Below are positions 1-8,741 of a stretch of 64,000 nucleotides of DNA, piece by piece (the first letter of the stretch is position 1; each line of letters begins with the position of its first letter). The DNA comes from DATHKG01 sp035489435. GTDB taxonomy: Bacteria; Bacteroidota; Bacteroidia; Chitinophagales; Chitinophagaceae. The position numbers and the translations under genes are program-made. Below the pieces are notes generated by a model. That model was not told the origin of the DNA. It did not search any database and saw only the letters and a list, made by a program, of their open reading frames with translations. Location: the NCBI GenBank assembly GCA_035489435.1, contig DATHKG010000015.1; one strand, written 5' to 3'.

Positions 1-3000
1 TACAACTGTAGCATCAAGTATTGAACCTTCGCTTACTCCACCTGGACCCATACCACCTGAAAAGAAATGATCTTCATAGCTCATTGCAACATTGTTCGGG
101 ATCTTGTTTCCCCTTGAATCCAGCAGTGGCTTCAACGTATTTATATCGCCAAGTATACCCGGTGCCACAATCACAAATTCACGTTCTTCAGTATCCCTGG
201 TTACCCCGCGTGAAATCATATTGCCTACAGTACTTGAAAATAAATCCCCACCTTGTTTCCAGTCAAACAAAATGCTCATGGAAAAATTTCTGAACCTGAA
301 TGAATTTGTGACACCTAACAGGAAATCAGGATTTGGATTTCCAATTGGAAGCAATGTGCCTGATGTCAGTGGTTTGCCTGTATTTGGGTCAATCAGGATG
401 TTTTGTTCCTCATCTCTTGCGAAGGCTGTTCCAAGAATCAAACCATAGGGCTGCCCTACAATATGAATGCTGCTGGTACCATTTGCACCACCATAACTAA
501 AACTCTGGTAACCGCCGAGATCATTTATGATGTTTTCATTTTTTGTAAAGTTGGCTGCTATGTTCCAATTGAAACCTTTGCCATTGCTTTTAACAGGCGA
601 AGCTGTCAGACCTATTTCAATGCCGCTGTTGGTTGCTTTACCCAGGTTAAGAATCTGGGTTGTATAGCCAGTAGATGGTGCTGCACTTACCTGGAATATT
701 TGTGAAGTACTTTTTTTGTTGTAGTAAGTAAAATCTATTCCGATTCTACCGTTAAGGAATTGCAGTTCAGCGCCCATTTCCAATTCTGTAATAAATTCCG
801 GTTTCAGATTTGCATTCGCCAGCAGGTCGGCCTGTGTTACTATATTCGTTGCTGCGCCGCCGGGAGCCGTAAACGGCGCCCCTACAGAGCCAACCCCGGA
901 AGACGTACCCAATGAGGTATTAATCGGATACACATTTAATGTCTGATAAGGAGTCGCCTCGTTACCAACCTGCGTATATCCGGCTCTTATCTTACCGAAT
1001 GAAATGATATTTCTCGGCAAATTCAATACCTGTGTAAATATGAAGGAACCATTTACACCACCATATAGGTAACTCCGGTTATCTGCCGGTAAGGTTGAAG
1101 AAATATCATTTCGGCCAACGATATTCAATGTGAGAAAGTTTTTATATTCAAAGGTCAGATCCGTGAAAAATGCGTAAAATCTTTGTTTAAGCATATTCCG
1201 GTTGTTTTGTAACTGTACTGGTGTTATAGAACTGGTATTGTTTATACTATTGAGGTCGGCAACTATGATATTATCACCATAAAATACTTTACGATTGGTG
1301 AGGCGCTGGTTGATATTATTTCCCAGGATGGCTTTGAACGAAATGTTTTTATTGATGGATGTACTGACGGTTGCCAATAACGTATTATCTAACTCCTGCC
1401 GGTAAATATCATCGCTGGTAATGCTTCCATTGGGATAAGATGAGCTTCCTTTTCCTCTCACACTTAATCTCCTGTCAGTATAAGCATTAAAACCTACTGT
1501 GTTTTGGATGTTTAACCAGGGTAGTGGATCATAACCCACTACAAAGTTTCCATAATACCTGTCCACATCACTAGTGGTGGGACTATGTAATACTGACCAG
1601 TAAGGATTGTCGAGCCCGGTGTAATCATACACATTACTGCCATCAAGTGGATTTTCATACGGGTTATTTGAAAGGTCATAACTTGTGGGGGCATACATCA
1701 ATGCACTCATGATCGAGCCGGTAGCCCCGCCGATAGGGGGTGATTCCTGGTGGGTTACAACATAGTTGATTGAGCCACTTGCATAGAATTTATTATCCAG
1801 TTTGATGTTCCCGCCCACATTTATGGAGGTGCGGGTTATTTCATTCGATGGAACTACACCGCGGTTACTTGTTCTTGAAATGCCAGCGGTGAAGTTTCCT
1901 TTTTCGCTCCCTGAAGAAATTGAAAGCGCATTTTCAAGCACGCTACCTGTTCTGAAAAAGTCTTTTGTATTCTGTTCTGCATAGGATTTATATGGAATCT
2001 GTATGGGGGTTTTACCATCTGCCTCATAGAACTGGGGAAACACGGTTGCGTCAAATTGCCTGGTTAGTTGGTGTGGTATTGTTTCACGGGTTGGTAATAT
2101 GCTTGTTACTCCAGGGAAAGGTTGTCCCCAAGACGCATAAACGCCATGCCGGTAGTCGTTATTAGTACCTTGTCCATACCTGGTCTGATATTCTGGTAGA
2201 CCTGAAACTTTTTCAATAGAATAACCTGAATTGTAAGTAATCTCAGTGCCTTTCCTGCTTTGCTTTTTACCGGATTTAGTGGTAATGATTATAGCACCAT
2301 TGGCTGCCCGGGAGCCATATAGTGCCGCGGCAGCTGCGCCTTTTAGTACGGTCATGCTTTGGATATTGTTGGGATCTATGTCATAAGCACGATTTGTGAC
2401 ACCGGCTCCTCCCACTGATGCAGAGCCCGCATTTGCAAAACTGGAATTGTCGAACGGTACTCCATCCACTACAAATAGAGGCTGGTTATTATTACCAAGA
2501 GAAGAATTACCGCGTATAGTAATATTAGTTCCTCCACCGGCTACACCTCCTGAACTTTGTATATCTACACCTGCAACTTTGCCAGTTAATGATCTAAGTG
2601 GATCTGGTTCCGATTTCTGTGCCAGCTGATCCGCATTCAGTGTGCTTACAGAATAGCCAAGTTTGTTTTTTTGTCTTCTGATACCTGCAGCTGTTACAAC
2701 AACATTATCAAGGGTGGCAGAGCTTTCTACCAGCTTAACATTGATAAATGGTTTATCAGAAACAGGTACTTCCTGCTCCTGGAAACCTACATTGGAAAAT
2801 ACAAGCGAGCTGGCATTAACCGGAACAGTAATCGTAAATTTTCCTTCCTTATCGGTTGCTGTTCCCTTAGACATTCCTTTTACCACTACACTCACTCCTG
2901 GTAAAATAGCGCCATCCTGGGAAGTAATCTGACCGGTAATTGTTTTCTCCTGTGCATTTCCCTTTAAAAAAATAAAAAAGGAGCATAGAATGAAGATTAA

Positions 3001-3012
3001 AATTTGCTTCAT
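1..3012 (-). CDS. SusC/RagA-type TonB-dependent outer membrane receptor, partial (C-terminus outside window)
   Basis: The reverse strand is open from an ATG at 3012 to the window edge, giving 1004 codons without a stop. The start encodes a signal peptide (MKQILIFILCSFFIFLKGNAQ-like, ending in an AQ cleavage site). A carboxypeptidase-regulatory-like beta-sandwich follows (TITGQITSQDGAILPGVSV). Next comes a TonB plug with the family motifs IRGNSSLGNNNQPLFVVDG and VLKGAAAAALYGSRAANG, then barrel strands. Such receptors import oligosaccharides, peptides or other large nutrients across the outer membrane with a SusD-like surface lipoprotein. A SusD gene would be expected downstream, to the left of the window. 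The substrate cannot be told from sequence. Confidence 0.95.
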   Translation of the reverse strand, partial: MKQILIFILCSFFIFLKGNAQEKTITGQITSQDGAILPGVSVVVKGMSKGTATDKEGKFTITVPVNASSLVFSNVGFQEQEVPVSDKPFINVKLVESSATLDNVVVTAAGIRRQKNKLGYSVSTLNADQLAQKSEPDPLRSLTGKVAGVDIQSSGGVAGGGTNITIRGNSSLGNNNQPLFVVDGVPFDNSSFANAGSASVGGAGVTNRAYDIDPNNIQSMTVLKGAAAAALYGSRAANGAIIITTKSGKKQSRKGTEITYNSGYSIEKVSGLPEYQTRYGQGTNNDYRHGVYASWGQPFPGVTSILPTRETIPHQLTRQFDATVFPQFYEADGKTPIQIPYKSYAEQNTKDFFRTGSVLENALSISSGSEKGNFTAGISRTSNRGVVPSNEITRTSINVGGNIKLDNKFYASGSINYVVTHQESPPIGGATGSIMSALMYAPTSYDLSNNPYENPLDGSNVYDYTGLDNPYWSVLHSPTTSDVDRYYGNFVVGYDPLPWLNIQNTVGFNAYTDRRLSVRGKGSSSYPNGSITSDDIYRQELDNTLLATVSTSINKNISFKAILGNNINQRLTNRKVFYGDNIIVADLNSINNTSSITPVQLQNNRNMLKQRFYAFFTDLTFEYKNFLTLNIVGRNDISSTLPADNRSYLYGGVNGSFIFTQVLNLPRNIISFGKIRAGYTQVGNEATPYQTLNVYPINTSLGTSSGVGSVGAPFTAPGGAATNIVTQADLLANANLKPEFITELEMGAELQFLNGRIGIDFTYYNKKSTSQIFQVSAAPSTGYTTQILNLGKATNSGIEIGLTASPVKSNGKGFNWNIAANFTKNENIINDLGGYQSFSYGGANGTSSIHIVGQPYGLILGTAFARDEEQNILIDPNTGKPLTSGTLLPIGNPNPDFLLGVTNSFRFRNFSMSILFDWKQGGDLFSSTVGNMISRGVTRDTEEREFVIVAPGILGDINTLKPLLDSRGNKIPNNVAMSYEDHFFSGGMGPGGVSEGSILDATVV

Positions 3013-3779
3013 ATCAGTTGTTTGGTTTTTAAAAATTTCTACCTGAAAAAGATATATGGCTGGAATTGATAATTCTATCCTGTTCTGTCGAGAACCGGGC
3101 AGTCAAACTGTAAATCGTTATCTGGGTGGCTGATACAAGCGTTGGGAAGACAAGCAGTTGATTGAAACAAGACGTATCATAACATATATAAAATATATAT
3201 GTGTGCGTGATTTGATAAAATTAGCATAATCCAAGGACATGAATCGAGGATTCAAAATATTAATTTATTATTAATATAACCGAAGTGCTGAAATTTATCG
3301 TGTAAACTTTTGATTAGTTAGAAAAATACTATGAAAACATAAAAAATAATTGATAAGTATCAATTGATGCTTTAGATGAAATAAAACAGGCGTTAATTAA
3401 TGTTATATCCTATCACTAATGGTTAAGCGAAAATGTCGATAAGAGGCTGTCGATCTGCAAAGTTATTTATCCTTGAAAGTTTATGCCGCTTACTCTATGG
3501 ATGGATATGATAGCAGGCGTAGTGATTTGTATTAAACTTATCTTTTAAACTTTTCGTTATAATTTCATTAACACTTCAATTTTAAAATCAAGATCATTCA
3601 CGAAAAGAACAATGCTATCATGAATAGAAGGATACTATATAAAGTGATACACTGATTGTATCATTATCAAACACTCGCCACAATGCATAGAATGTAAGCG
3701 TTTCATAATTAACCTACTGAGAAAATGGTATATGGATTGGCATGTAACAATAGACAATTCATCATCAAAAACTTTAATT
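3013..3779. other. AT-rich intergenic region between divergent genes
   Basis: About 770 bases separate the susC-like gene (minus) from a small secreted protein gene (plus). I see no convincing coding frame or RNA gene. It contains A/T-rich stretches such as the near-palindromic ATATATAAAATATATAT around 3184-3200. It must carry the two divergent promoters, but I could not place a clear TTTG / TAnnTTTG pair for either gene. Confidence 0.5.
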
Positions 3780-4217
3780 ATGAAACAGATTATCTTCTCA
3801 ATCAGTCTACTCCTCGTAATATCAATTTCTGCACTTAGTGCAAATGATAAAATTAATTTTGGCGATAAAGCAGAGCAGGTTTTTCAGAAATCTTTTCCGG
3901 CAGCTGAATGTGTGAAATGGACCAATGAAGGGGATTACAGAAAAGTATCTTTTGTGCTTTACGGAAGAGGTGCCCAGGCGTTCTTTAGTCCTGAGGGTGA
4001 CTTGCTGGGTACAATGCGCAATATTTTCTATGCCGACTTGCCGATTAAGGTGATGATGGCTATCAAGAAAAGATTCAACAATGCTGTGCCTTTTGCGATC
4101 ACTGAAATCAACAGGGTTGATGGAACTCACTATAAATTTTCAGTGGAAACAACGAAACATCGCCATGATGCTACGGTTGCACAAGACGGCAATTTTGTTA
4201 AGGTAACCCAGCGTTGA
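3780..4217 (+). CDS. small secreted protein, PepSY-like (DUF2874-like)
   Basis: A 145-residue protein. I chose the ATG at 3780 because it starts directly with a signal peptide (MKQIIFSISLLLVISISALSA). An in-frame ATG 48 bases upstream would only add a hydrophilic tail before the signal. The mature part has the fold pattern of small Bacteroidota PepSY-like periplasmic proteins: an AEQVFQKSFPAAECVKW helix, then alternating beta strands ending in VAQDGNFVKVTQR. Function is unknown. The gene ends one base before the convergent TVP38 gene ends, so the two have no spacer. Confidence 0.7.
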   Translation: MKQIIFSISLLLVISISALSANDKINFGDKAEQVFQKSFPAAECVKWTNEGDYRKVSFVLYGRGAQAFFSPEGDLLGTMRNIFYADLPIKVMMAIKKRFNNAVPFAITEINRVDGTHYKFSVETTKHRHDATVAQDGNFVKVTQR

Positions 4218-4895
4218 TTACGAAAGACCTGACTTCCTTTTCTTTCGCCTGGATATTATTATATAGATAATTAACAATACTAAGGACACCGCAGCAATCC
4301 AGATCAGGGCGGTCAGGATCTTTCCGTTATTTCCATAAATCGCCAGCAACACAATGAGTGGGGTTATTCCACAAAGAGTGGCCAGGATATACTTATGGTA
4401 CTTCATTTTTAAAAGGCCCGCGACAATACTTAATGAGTCATTCGATAAAGATGAAAGTCGGGTAATGGCAATGGCTATCACCCCGTACTCTTTAATAAAC
4501 TCACTGGCCTTTTTTTGTGCCTTCTCGCTCATGAATTTCTGCACCGTTACCGGGCCAAGATGTTTTCCGATCAGATAGCCCAATGACGAAGATGCAAAAA
4601 CTCCCAGCAATGAGATTAGCCCACCCCATACCGGCCCATAACTAACGATTGCAACAATCATCAGAAGGATATTTGGAACAACAAAAAGGAACATCTGAAA
4701 AACCATTATCAAAATCAGTAAAACGGGTCCGGCCCAGCCCAATCCGCCCACCCACTTGCTGATTCTTTGCTGATCATCGCTTGTTAAGACATCGAAACCT
4801 TCTTTAATGAAATCCTGGAAAGATGGTATGAGAAAATAACAGCCAATAAGAATTCCCAATAAGGAAACTGAAATAATAAGAGGGCGCTTTTTCAT
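4218..4895 (-). CDS. TVP38/TMEM64 family (VTT/SNARE-associated domain) membrane protein
   Basis: A 225-residue integral membrane protein. It has an N-terminal transmembrane helix (about residues 7-25), a central VTT-domain block (about 50-170, with GPVWGGLISLLGVFASSSLGYLIGK in the re-entrant-loop region and AIAITRLSSLSNDSLSIVAGLLKM), and C-terminal helices ending in a basic tail RRKKRKSG. Proteins of this DedA-related family are linked to lipid scrambling and envelope homeostasis, but the exact role here is unknown. It lies 110 bases downstream of the ECF operon on the same strand and may be read from it or independently. Its end abuts the convergent PepSY-like gene. Confidence 0.85.
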   Translation of the reverse strand: MKKRPLIISVSLLGILIGCYFLIPSFQDFIKEGFDVLTSDDQQRISKWVGGLGWAGPVLLILIMVFQMFLFVVPNILLMIVAIVSYGPVWGGLISLLGVFASSSLGYLIGKHLGPVTVQKFMSEKAQKKASEFIKEYGVIAIAITRLSSLSNDSLSIVAGLLKMKYHKYILATLCGITPLIVLLAIYGNNGKILTALIWIAAVSLVLLIIYIIISRRKKRKSGLS

Positions 4896-5005
4896 AGCTT
4901 CGCTTATAAAATAAGCTATAAAAATAAAGGATTCGCCCTTGTGATAGCTCGCAGTCCGGTTAAAATTTACCAGGTCTTTGAATCACCTGGGATTATCCCG
5001 CCGAT

Positions 5006-5446
5006 TTATTTTTTTTCTTCAAATTTATCCGCAATAACTTTTATACGTTTGTTTGGTTCTTTATCTATAGTAACCATCAGCGATACAACGCCGGCTTTAC
5101 CTTCGATAGTAATAGTAACAGCGCCAGGGTCATCACCGGGGTCTGCAATAACGGTCTTAATCACCGTTTTACCTTCTTTAAAAGGAACCTTCCAATTACA
5201 GGCATTTGAAATAAATACACCTTTCATTGTCCTGCCAGATTCATTGCCAGGTGAAATAATAATTTCTGTTTTGTTTATTTCTATGGTAGTGTTTTCATCT
5301 TCCGTCCGAACTATGGTATTGGTTGAATCCAGGTAGAGCGTTTTTGATGAAGTAAAAACTGATGTGATGTTGCATTGGGCATGCAGAACATTCGTACCGA
5401 ATGCGAGGACACCCGGAAAAAAAAGGCTTAAGATTATTTTTTTCAT
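5006..5446 (-). CDS. hypothetical secreted protein, last gene of ECF operon
   Basis: A 146-residue protein with a clear signal peptide (MKKIILSLFFPGVLAFGTNVLHAQ). A beta-rich mature part follows (VFTSSKTLYLDSTNTIVRT, TTIEINKTEIIISP, KTVIKTVIADP, VTITIEGKAGVVSLMVTID) and a lysine-rich end. I recognise no family. It is separated by only 45 bases from the upstream repeat protein on the same strand, so it is probably cotranscribed with the ECF sigma operon. Its small size and export suggest a periplasmic role. Confidence 0.65.
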   Translation of the reverse strand: MKKIILSLFFPGVLAFGTNVLHAQCNITSVFTSSKTLYLDSTNTIVRTEDENTTIEINKTEIIISPGNESGRTMKGVFISNACNWKVPFKEGKTVIKTVIADPGDDPGAVTITIEGKAGVVSLMVTIDKEPNKRIKVIADKFEEKK

Positions 5447-5491
5447 TTGTAATGTTTTAATCCGTTGCTAATCGAAAATATAATACAATGA

Positions 5492-6874
5492 TTATTCACT
5501 TGCTTTCAATGCACGGCCATATTCCATTTCGGAATTAATGGTTTTGGCCGCTTTTGTATATGCCGACTGAATGTTTTCAGTTCGCGGCATTCTTCCCGCT
5601 ATATGCGTTAATAAATTTGATTTTTCAAAATCGTTATTCACCCGGCCTGCCTCTGAGATCAGTGCCACCCAATCATCTTCTGTAACCGAATTTCGATCAG
5701 CGATCTTTTTCATCAGGTTTACTTTCTCAAATTCACCATCCATATCATGGACAACCATTAACACCCGGCTGATACGCTGATTTTCTTCACTGCTACGATC
5801 AAGCATCTTTTTCAACAGCTCTGATTTTTCATGGTTACCATTGAGGCCACCGGCAATCAGCGCCATCTCGTGAAATATCGCTGCACTAATAGGTTGATTC
5901 AGGAGATTCTCCAATGCGCGTACTTTTTCGAAATCTCCATCCATGCTATTAACCACTTGCAGATAAGCCTGGGCCGTAGCCGAATCTTTTAATGGTTCAG
6001 AGAATTGTTTTAAAAGATTGTTTTTTTCAAAGTCAGCACCCATGCCTTTAACTACCGCAAGAATACCCACTGCCCTGGCTGAATCGAGTGGAGTTTGCTT
6101 TATCATCAGGTTTAGTACCTGTGTTTTTTCATGATCAGCATTCATTCCCGCAATTGTTCTTAAGATGCCCTGGAAAGCGAGGCTGTCAGGTGATTTTTTA
6201 ATAAGATGTTTAAGCACCCCGGCTTTTTCATAATCAGCATCCATTCCGTCTACAACATCCAGGTAAGCGACGGTAAGCACAGAGTCATTCAATTGACCGG
6301 ATAATGATCGAAGTAATTTTGCTTTTTCAAAGTCGGCTTCTATCGTTGCAGTTTTTTTGATGACTTCCAGCAAATCTGCATTGGAAAGTGTATCTGTATT
6401 GATCAGGTAATCGTAATAAATTGCTTTGGTATAATCTTGCTGCATGGTCCCTGCAGCTGCCATCACTGCCGGTACTCCTCCTTTTTTATAAAGGCGTTCT
6501 ACTCTTCCCCTTGCATCAAACCCGGTTTCAAGTATTGCTTTGATGGTTTCAGCAAGTACCCGTTTGCCGTTGGCTTCATTTACATTCAGGTTCTTTCCGT
6601 CTTCAGTCAGCTGGTATACGATTTGCCCTTCTTTTAATTCTACCTTAAGCTTCAGATCATTGTTTTTATATTTCAGGAAGCCGTTAGGTGATATACTTTC
6701 CACGGCCGTTTCAGCTTCGTTGAAAATGATCTTTCCTTTTGTGCTCAACTCCTGATCGTTAGTACCGTCGAATATCCGCATGGTTGACACCCCATGCCTG
6801 TCAAAGCGCTGAATAGTGAAGTATATGCTGAGGGAAAGAGTAAGCAGCGTCAGAAATATCAGAACTGGTTTCAT
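5492..6874 (-). CDS. exported or anchored protein of about ten 33-34-residue helical repeats (ECF operon)
   Basis: A 460-residue protein. An N-terminal hydrophobic segment (residues 2-20) is followed by a beta-rich head to about residue 100. From about residue 144 to 455 it consists of repeats of roughly 33-34 residues. Each opens with an acidic-aromatic-EK signature: EADFEKAKLL, DADYEKAGVL, NADHEKTQVL, GADFEKNNLL, DGDFEKVRAL, NGNHEKSELL, DGEFEKVNLM, NNDFEKSNLL, with diverged first and last units (QQDYTKAIYY, NSEMEYGRAL). The pattern fits a helical solenoid (HEAT-like) facing the periplasm. Repeats of this kind also occur in some Bacteroidota envelope-stress and BlaR1-like proteins. I infer a sensing or scaffolding role; no enzyme motif is visible. 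It lies 66 bases after the membrane protein gene. Confidence 0.75.
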   Translation of the reverse strand: MKPVLIFLTLLTLSLSIYFTIQRFDRHGVSTMRIFDGTNDQELSTKGKIIFNEAETAVESISPNGFLKYKNNDLKLKVELKEGQIVYQLTEDGKNLNVNEANGKRVLAETIKAILETGFDARGRVERLYKKGGVPAVMAAAGTMQQDYTKAIYYDYLINTDTLSNADLLEVIKKTATIEADFEKAKLLRSLSGQLNDSVLTVAYLDVVDGMDADYEKAGVLKHLIKKSPDSLAFQGILRTIAGMNADHEKTQVLNLMIKQTPLDSARAVGILAVVKGMGADFEKNNLLKQFSEPLKDSATAQAYLQVVNSMDGDFEKVRALENLLNQPISAAIFHEMALIAGGLNGNHEKSELLKKMLDRSSEENQRISRVLMVVHDMDGEFEKVNLMKKIADRNSVTEDDWVALISEAGRVNNDFEKSNLLTHIAGRMPRTENIQSAYTKAAKTINSEMEYGRALKASE

Positions 6875-6940
6875 ATTGTATAATTGTGATAAAGTGTAGG
6901 TGTTAAGTCAGGTGGTAATTAATTAATCGGCATGTTAATT

Positions 6941-7396
6941 TTAATTCTGCGCCGGCTGTGCTTCTGTTTTTTTGATAAAATAATAATAGCATAGAAAACT
7001 CAGCGAAATACAGAAAGACATGATCATTACCGAGTGAATCCCAAATGGGGGAAACAGCAGCATCAGTGTAAAGCCAAGTCCTACACCTCCGACAATGATC
7101 GCCCATTTGACTGCAGTAATCCTGGTATCTTTTTTCTGCGGCTGTAAAAACTGGTGAATGATGTTCTCTGAAGCATTTTTGTCCATCATTTTATTTTTTA
7201 ACTTGTAGTCAAGGAACAGTCTGATGATGGAGAGGAAGAAATTTGAGATAAGATAAATTACCAGTACGATGGCTGTTGCCTGCAAAGTCTTCTCAATAAA
7301 TTCCCTGTCCCGGAAAGGATCGTAATTGATGTTTTCCTGGGCGTTCAAAGCCAGTGACAACAAAACAGTGCCGGTGAGTAGTGTGATTTTTTTCAT
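6941..7396 (-). CDS. small membrane protein of ECF operon
   Basis: A 151-residue protein with an N-terminal signal-like helix (MKKITLLTGTVLLSLALNAQ). One membrane helix lies at about 40-62 (ATAIVLVIYLISNFFLSIIR), followed by a basic cytoplasmic-type stretch with predicted helices. Two more membrane helices follow (about 97-115 and 120-140) and the end is charged. No family is recognised. It sits 53 bases downstream of the anti-sigma gene and precedes the repeat protein, so it is inferred to be part of the same operon. Confidence 0.65.
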   Translation of the reverse strand: MKKITLLTGTVLLSLALNAQENINYDPFRDREFIEKTLQATAIVLVIYLISNFFLSIIRLFLDYKLKNKMMDKNASENIIHQFLQPQKKDTRITAVKWAIIVGGVGLGFTLMLLFPPFGIHSVMIMSFCISLSFLCYYYFIKKTEAQPAQN

Positions 7397-7449
7397 CTGT
7401 TGTTAATTTTCTAATTAGACTGAAGCCTTAAGATAATGTTGCAGGTAAT

Positions 7450-7959
7450 TTAAATATCGAGGCTGTTTATTTGGTGATTGTATTTCCGGTACTCATCGAA
7501 GACAAGAAAAGCAGCGATCAGCACAACGGTCATTATGATGAGATAGGTGACCATAGTAGAAACCTCGGAAATGATATCCTGGATCGAGTCCAGGAACAGG
7601 TAAACAGGTGTTCCGATTAATCCGATTGTCATCAATGTAATGATGATTCCCGGCCATATATTTTTCCGCCTGGGACCATTCAATTTCTCAATTGCTGGTA
7701 TTGTAGCTAATAACGGATCTGCGTTGAGACTTGCCACAGGATTTTGTTCCATAACCTGGTTAAGGACTAGTTTTGAAAGATCAAAATTAAAAGCAGGTTT
7801 AGACAGTTGCTCAATTTCAGTAAAAAGCAACTGGTAATTTTCTGCCCGGGTTTTACAATGTTCGCAGGTCAACATATGAGCCCTTGCGGATAAGTCAGGA
7901 TTTTCTGAGCTCCAGATAAACTCCTGGATCATTTCATCAGTAAGGTGCCCGTTCTTCAT
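7450..7959 (-). CDS. anti-sigma factor, zinc-finger type with two membrane helices
   Basis: A 169-residue protein. The N-terminal part carries the anti-sigma zinc-binding pattern H-x3-C-x2-C (HMLTCEHC at about residues 28-35). Two transmembrane helices follow, at about 103-125 and 137-156. Its ATG overlaps the sigma factor stop in ATGA (7956-7959), so the two are translationally coupled, as expected for a sigma and its membrane-tethered inhibitor. It would hold the ECF sigma inactive at the inner membrane until a signal arrives, perhaps through the downstream membrane and repeat proteins. Confidence 0.85.
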   Translation of the reverse strand: MKNGHLTDEMIQEFIWSSENPDLSARAHMLTCEHCKTRAENYQLLFTEIEQLSKPAFNFDLSKLVLNQVMEQNPVASLNADPLLATIPAIEKLNGPRRKNIWPGIIITLMTIGLIGTPVYLFLDSIQDIISEVSTMVTYLIIMTVVLIAAFLVFDEYRKYNHQINSLDI

Positions 7960-8558
7960 AGTTCTTCTTTTTTATACCTCAACAGCAAATTTGTTTTCAA
8001 CATTTTTCTTGCCCTGAAAAGATAGCTCCTCAAAGTTCCTGTAGGCAGCCCGGTGATGATGCCAATCTCCTCATAGCTCAGCTGTTCATTATGAAACAGC
8101 GTTATCAGGGTTTTAAACAGTGGCGGCAACTTTTCGATTTCAATTTTCAATATCGCTGCTTGCTGTTTTTGAAAAACCATGGTTTCAATTTCCGGATCTG
8201 CTGAGGCAGGGTGGTGGTTATCTGAATATTCGATCCCTTCGTTTTCACCCTGGAACAAATCTGTAAGCGATAATTTCTTTTTTTGCAGCTGACTGATACA
8301 GGTATTATAAGCAATCTGCGCTATCCAGGTCGACAATTTTGACTGAAATTTGAAGCCGGAAAGGTTTGCAAATACTTTAAGATACACATCCTGGGCGAGG
8401 TCCCGCCTGTCTTCCCTGTTTTCTACCAGCTTAAATACGATCTGAGCCACAAGTCCCTCCGTGTTTTTGATGATCTTTCCAAACGCCTGGGTATCTCCTG
8501 ACAAAACGGATTTTACCAGGCGCCGGTCTGATTCATTATTTTCACTAATATGGTTCAC
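7956..8558 (-). CDS. RNA polymerase ECF-type sigma factor (first pair)
   Basis: A 200-residue sigma-70 family ECF factor. Region 2 is at about 25-90 (DLAQDVYLKVFANLSGF, KLSTWIAQIAYNTCI) and region 4 at about 140-195 (LITLFHNEQLSYEEIGIIT, LPTGTLRSYLFRARKML). The start codon is GTG at 8558, followed by NHISENNES. An acidic linker (EGIEYSDNHH) separates the two domains. It is the first gene of an apparent five-gene minus-strand operon with its anti-sigma. It should direct transcription of its own operon and unknown targets. Confidence 0.9.
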   Translation of the reverse strand: MNHISENNESDRRLVKSVLSGDTQAFGKIIKNTEGLVAQIVFKLVENREDRRDLAQDVYLKVFANLSGFKFQSKLSTWIAQIAYNTCISQLQKKKLSLTDLFQGENEGIEYSDNHHPASADPEIETMVFQKQQAAILKIEIEKLPPLFKTLITLFHNEQLSYEEIGIITGLPTGTLRSYLFRARKMLKTNLLLRYKKEEL

Positions 8559-8570
8559 TTATTGGGATTT

Positions 8571-8595
8571 GACTGATGAAGCCGGATAATGTTGC
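8571..8595 (-). promoter_or_regulatory. weak candidate ECF promoter of first sigma operon
   Basis: On the minus strand GCAAC (8595-8591) and GTC (8573-8571) are separated by 17 bases, 12 bases ahead of the GTG start. This resembles the TGTAACC-N17-GTC motif of the second ECF pair, but the AAC-to-GTC spacing is one base shorter and the flanks differ. It may be a different ECF specificity or chance. Confidence 0.3.
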
Positions 8596-8650
8596 AAAAA
8601 CTTTTAAATATCCGGAACATCAAAGATCAAATCGGGGTTTTCAATAAAAG

Positions 8651-8680
8651 AATTGGCAATTAAGTGACGAATTGCCAATT
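8651..8680 (-). terminator. perfect 11-bp inverted repeat between two minus-strand genes
   Basis: AATTGGCAATT (8651-8661) and AATTGCCAATT (8670-8680) are exactly complementary with an 8-base loop. On the minus strand the hairpin is followed by CTTTTATTG. It lies downstream of the gene ending at 8741 and upstream of the sigma gene, so it could end transcription of the former. The U-tract is weak. Confidence 0.45.
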
Positions 8681-8703
8681 AACAGGGTTGATTCAGGACA
8701 AAC

Positions 8704-8741
8704 CTTGCCCAAAGTCAAACATCTTGCCCAAAGTCAAACAT
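8704..8741 (-). repeat. two identical 19-bp tandem copies next to a stop codon
   Basis: CTTGCCCAAAGTCAAACAT occurs twice without mismatch (8704-8722, 8723-8741). On the minus strand the array begins at the stop codon of the membrane protein gene ending at 8741. It is one of several unrelated repeats found at gene ends in this window. Confidence 0.85.

Noticed and set aside
1..705. Short plus-strand frames at the left edge
   Set aside because: They are antisense to the continuous SusC receptor frame on the minus strand.
3184..3200. ATATATAAAATATATAT as a regulatory palindrome
   Set aside because: In an A/T-rich spacer such a sequence is expected by chance, and no second copy was found.
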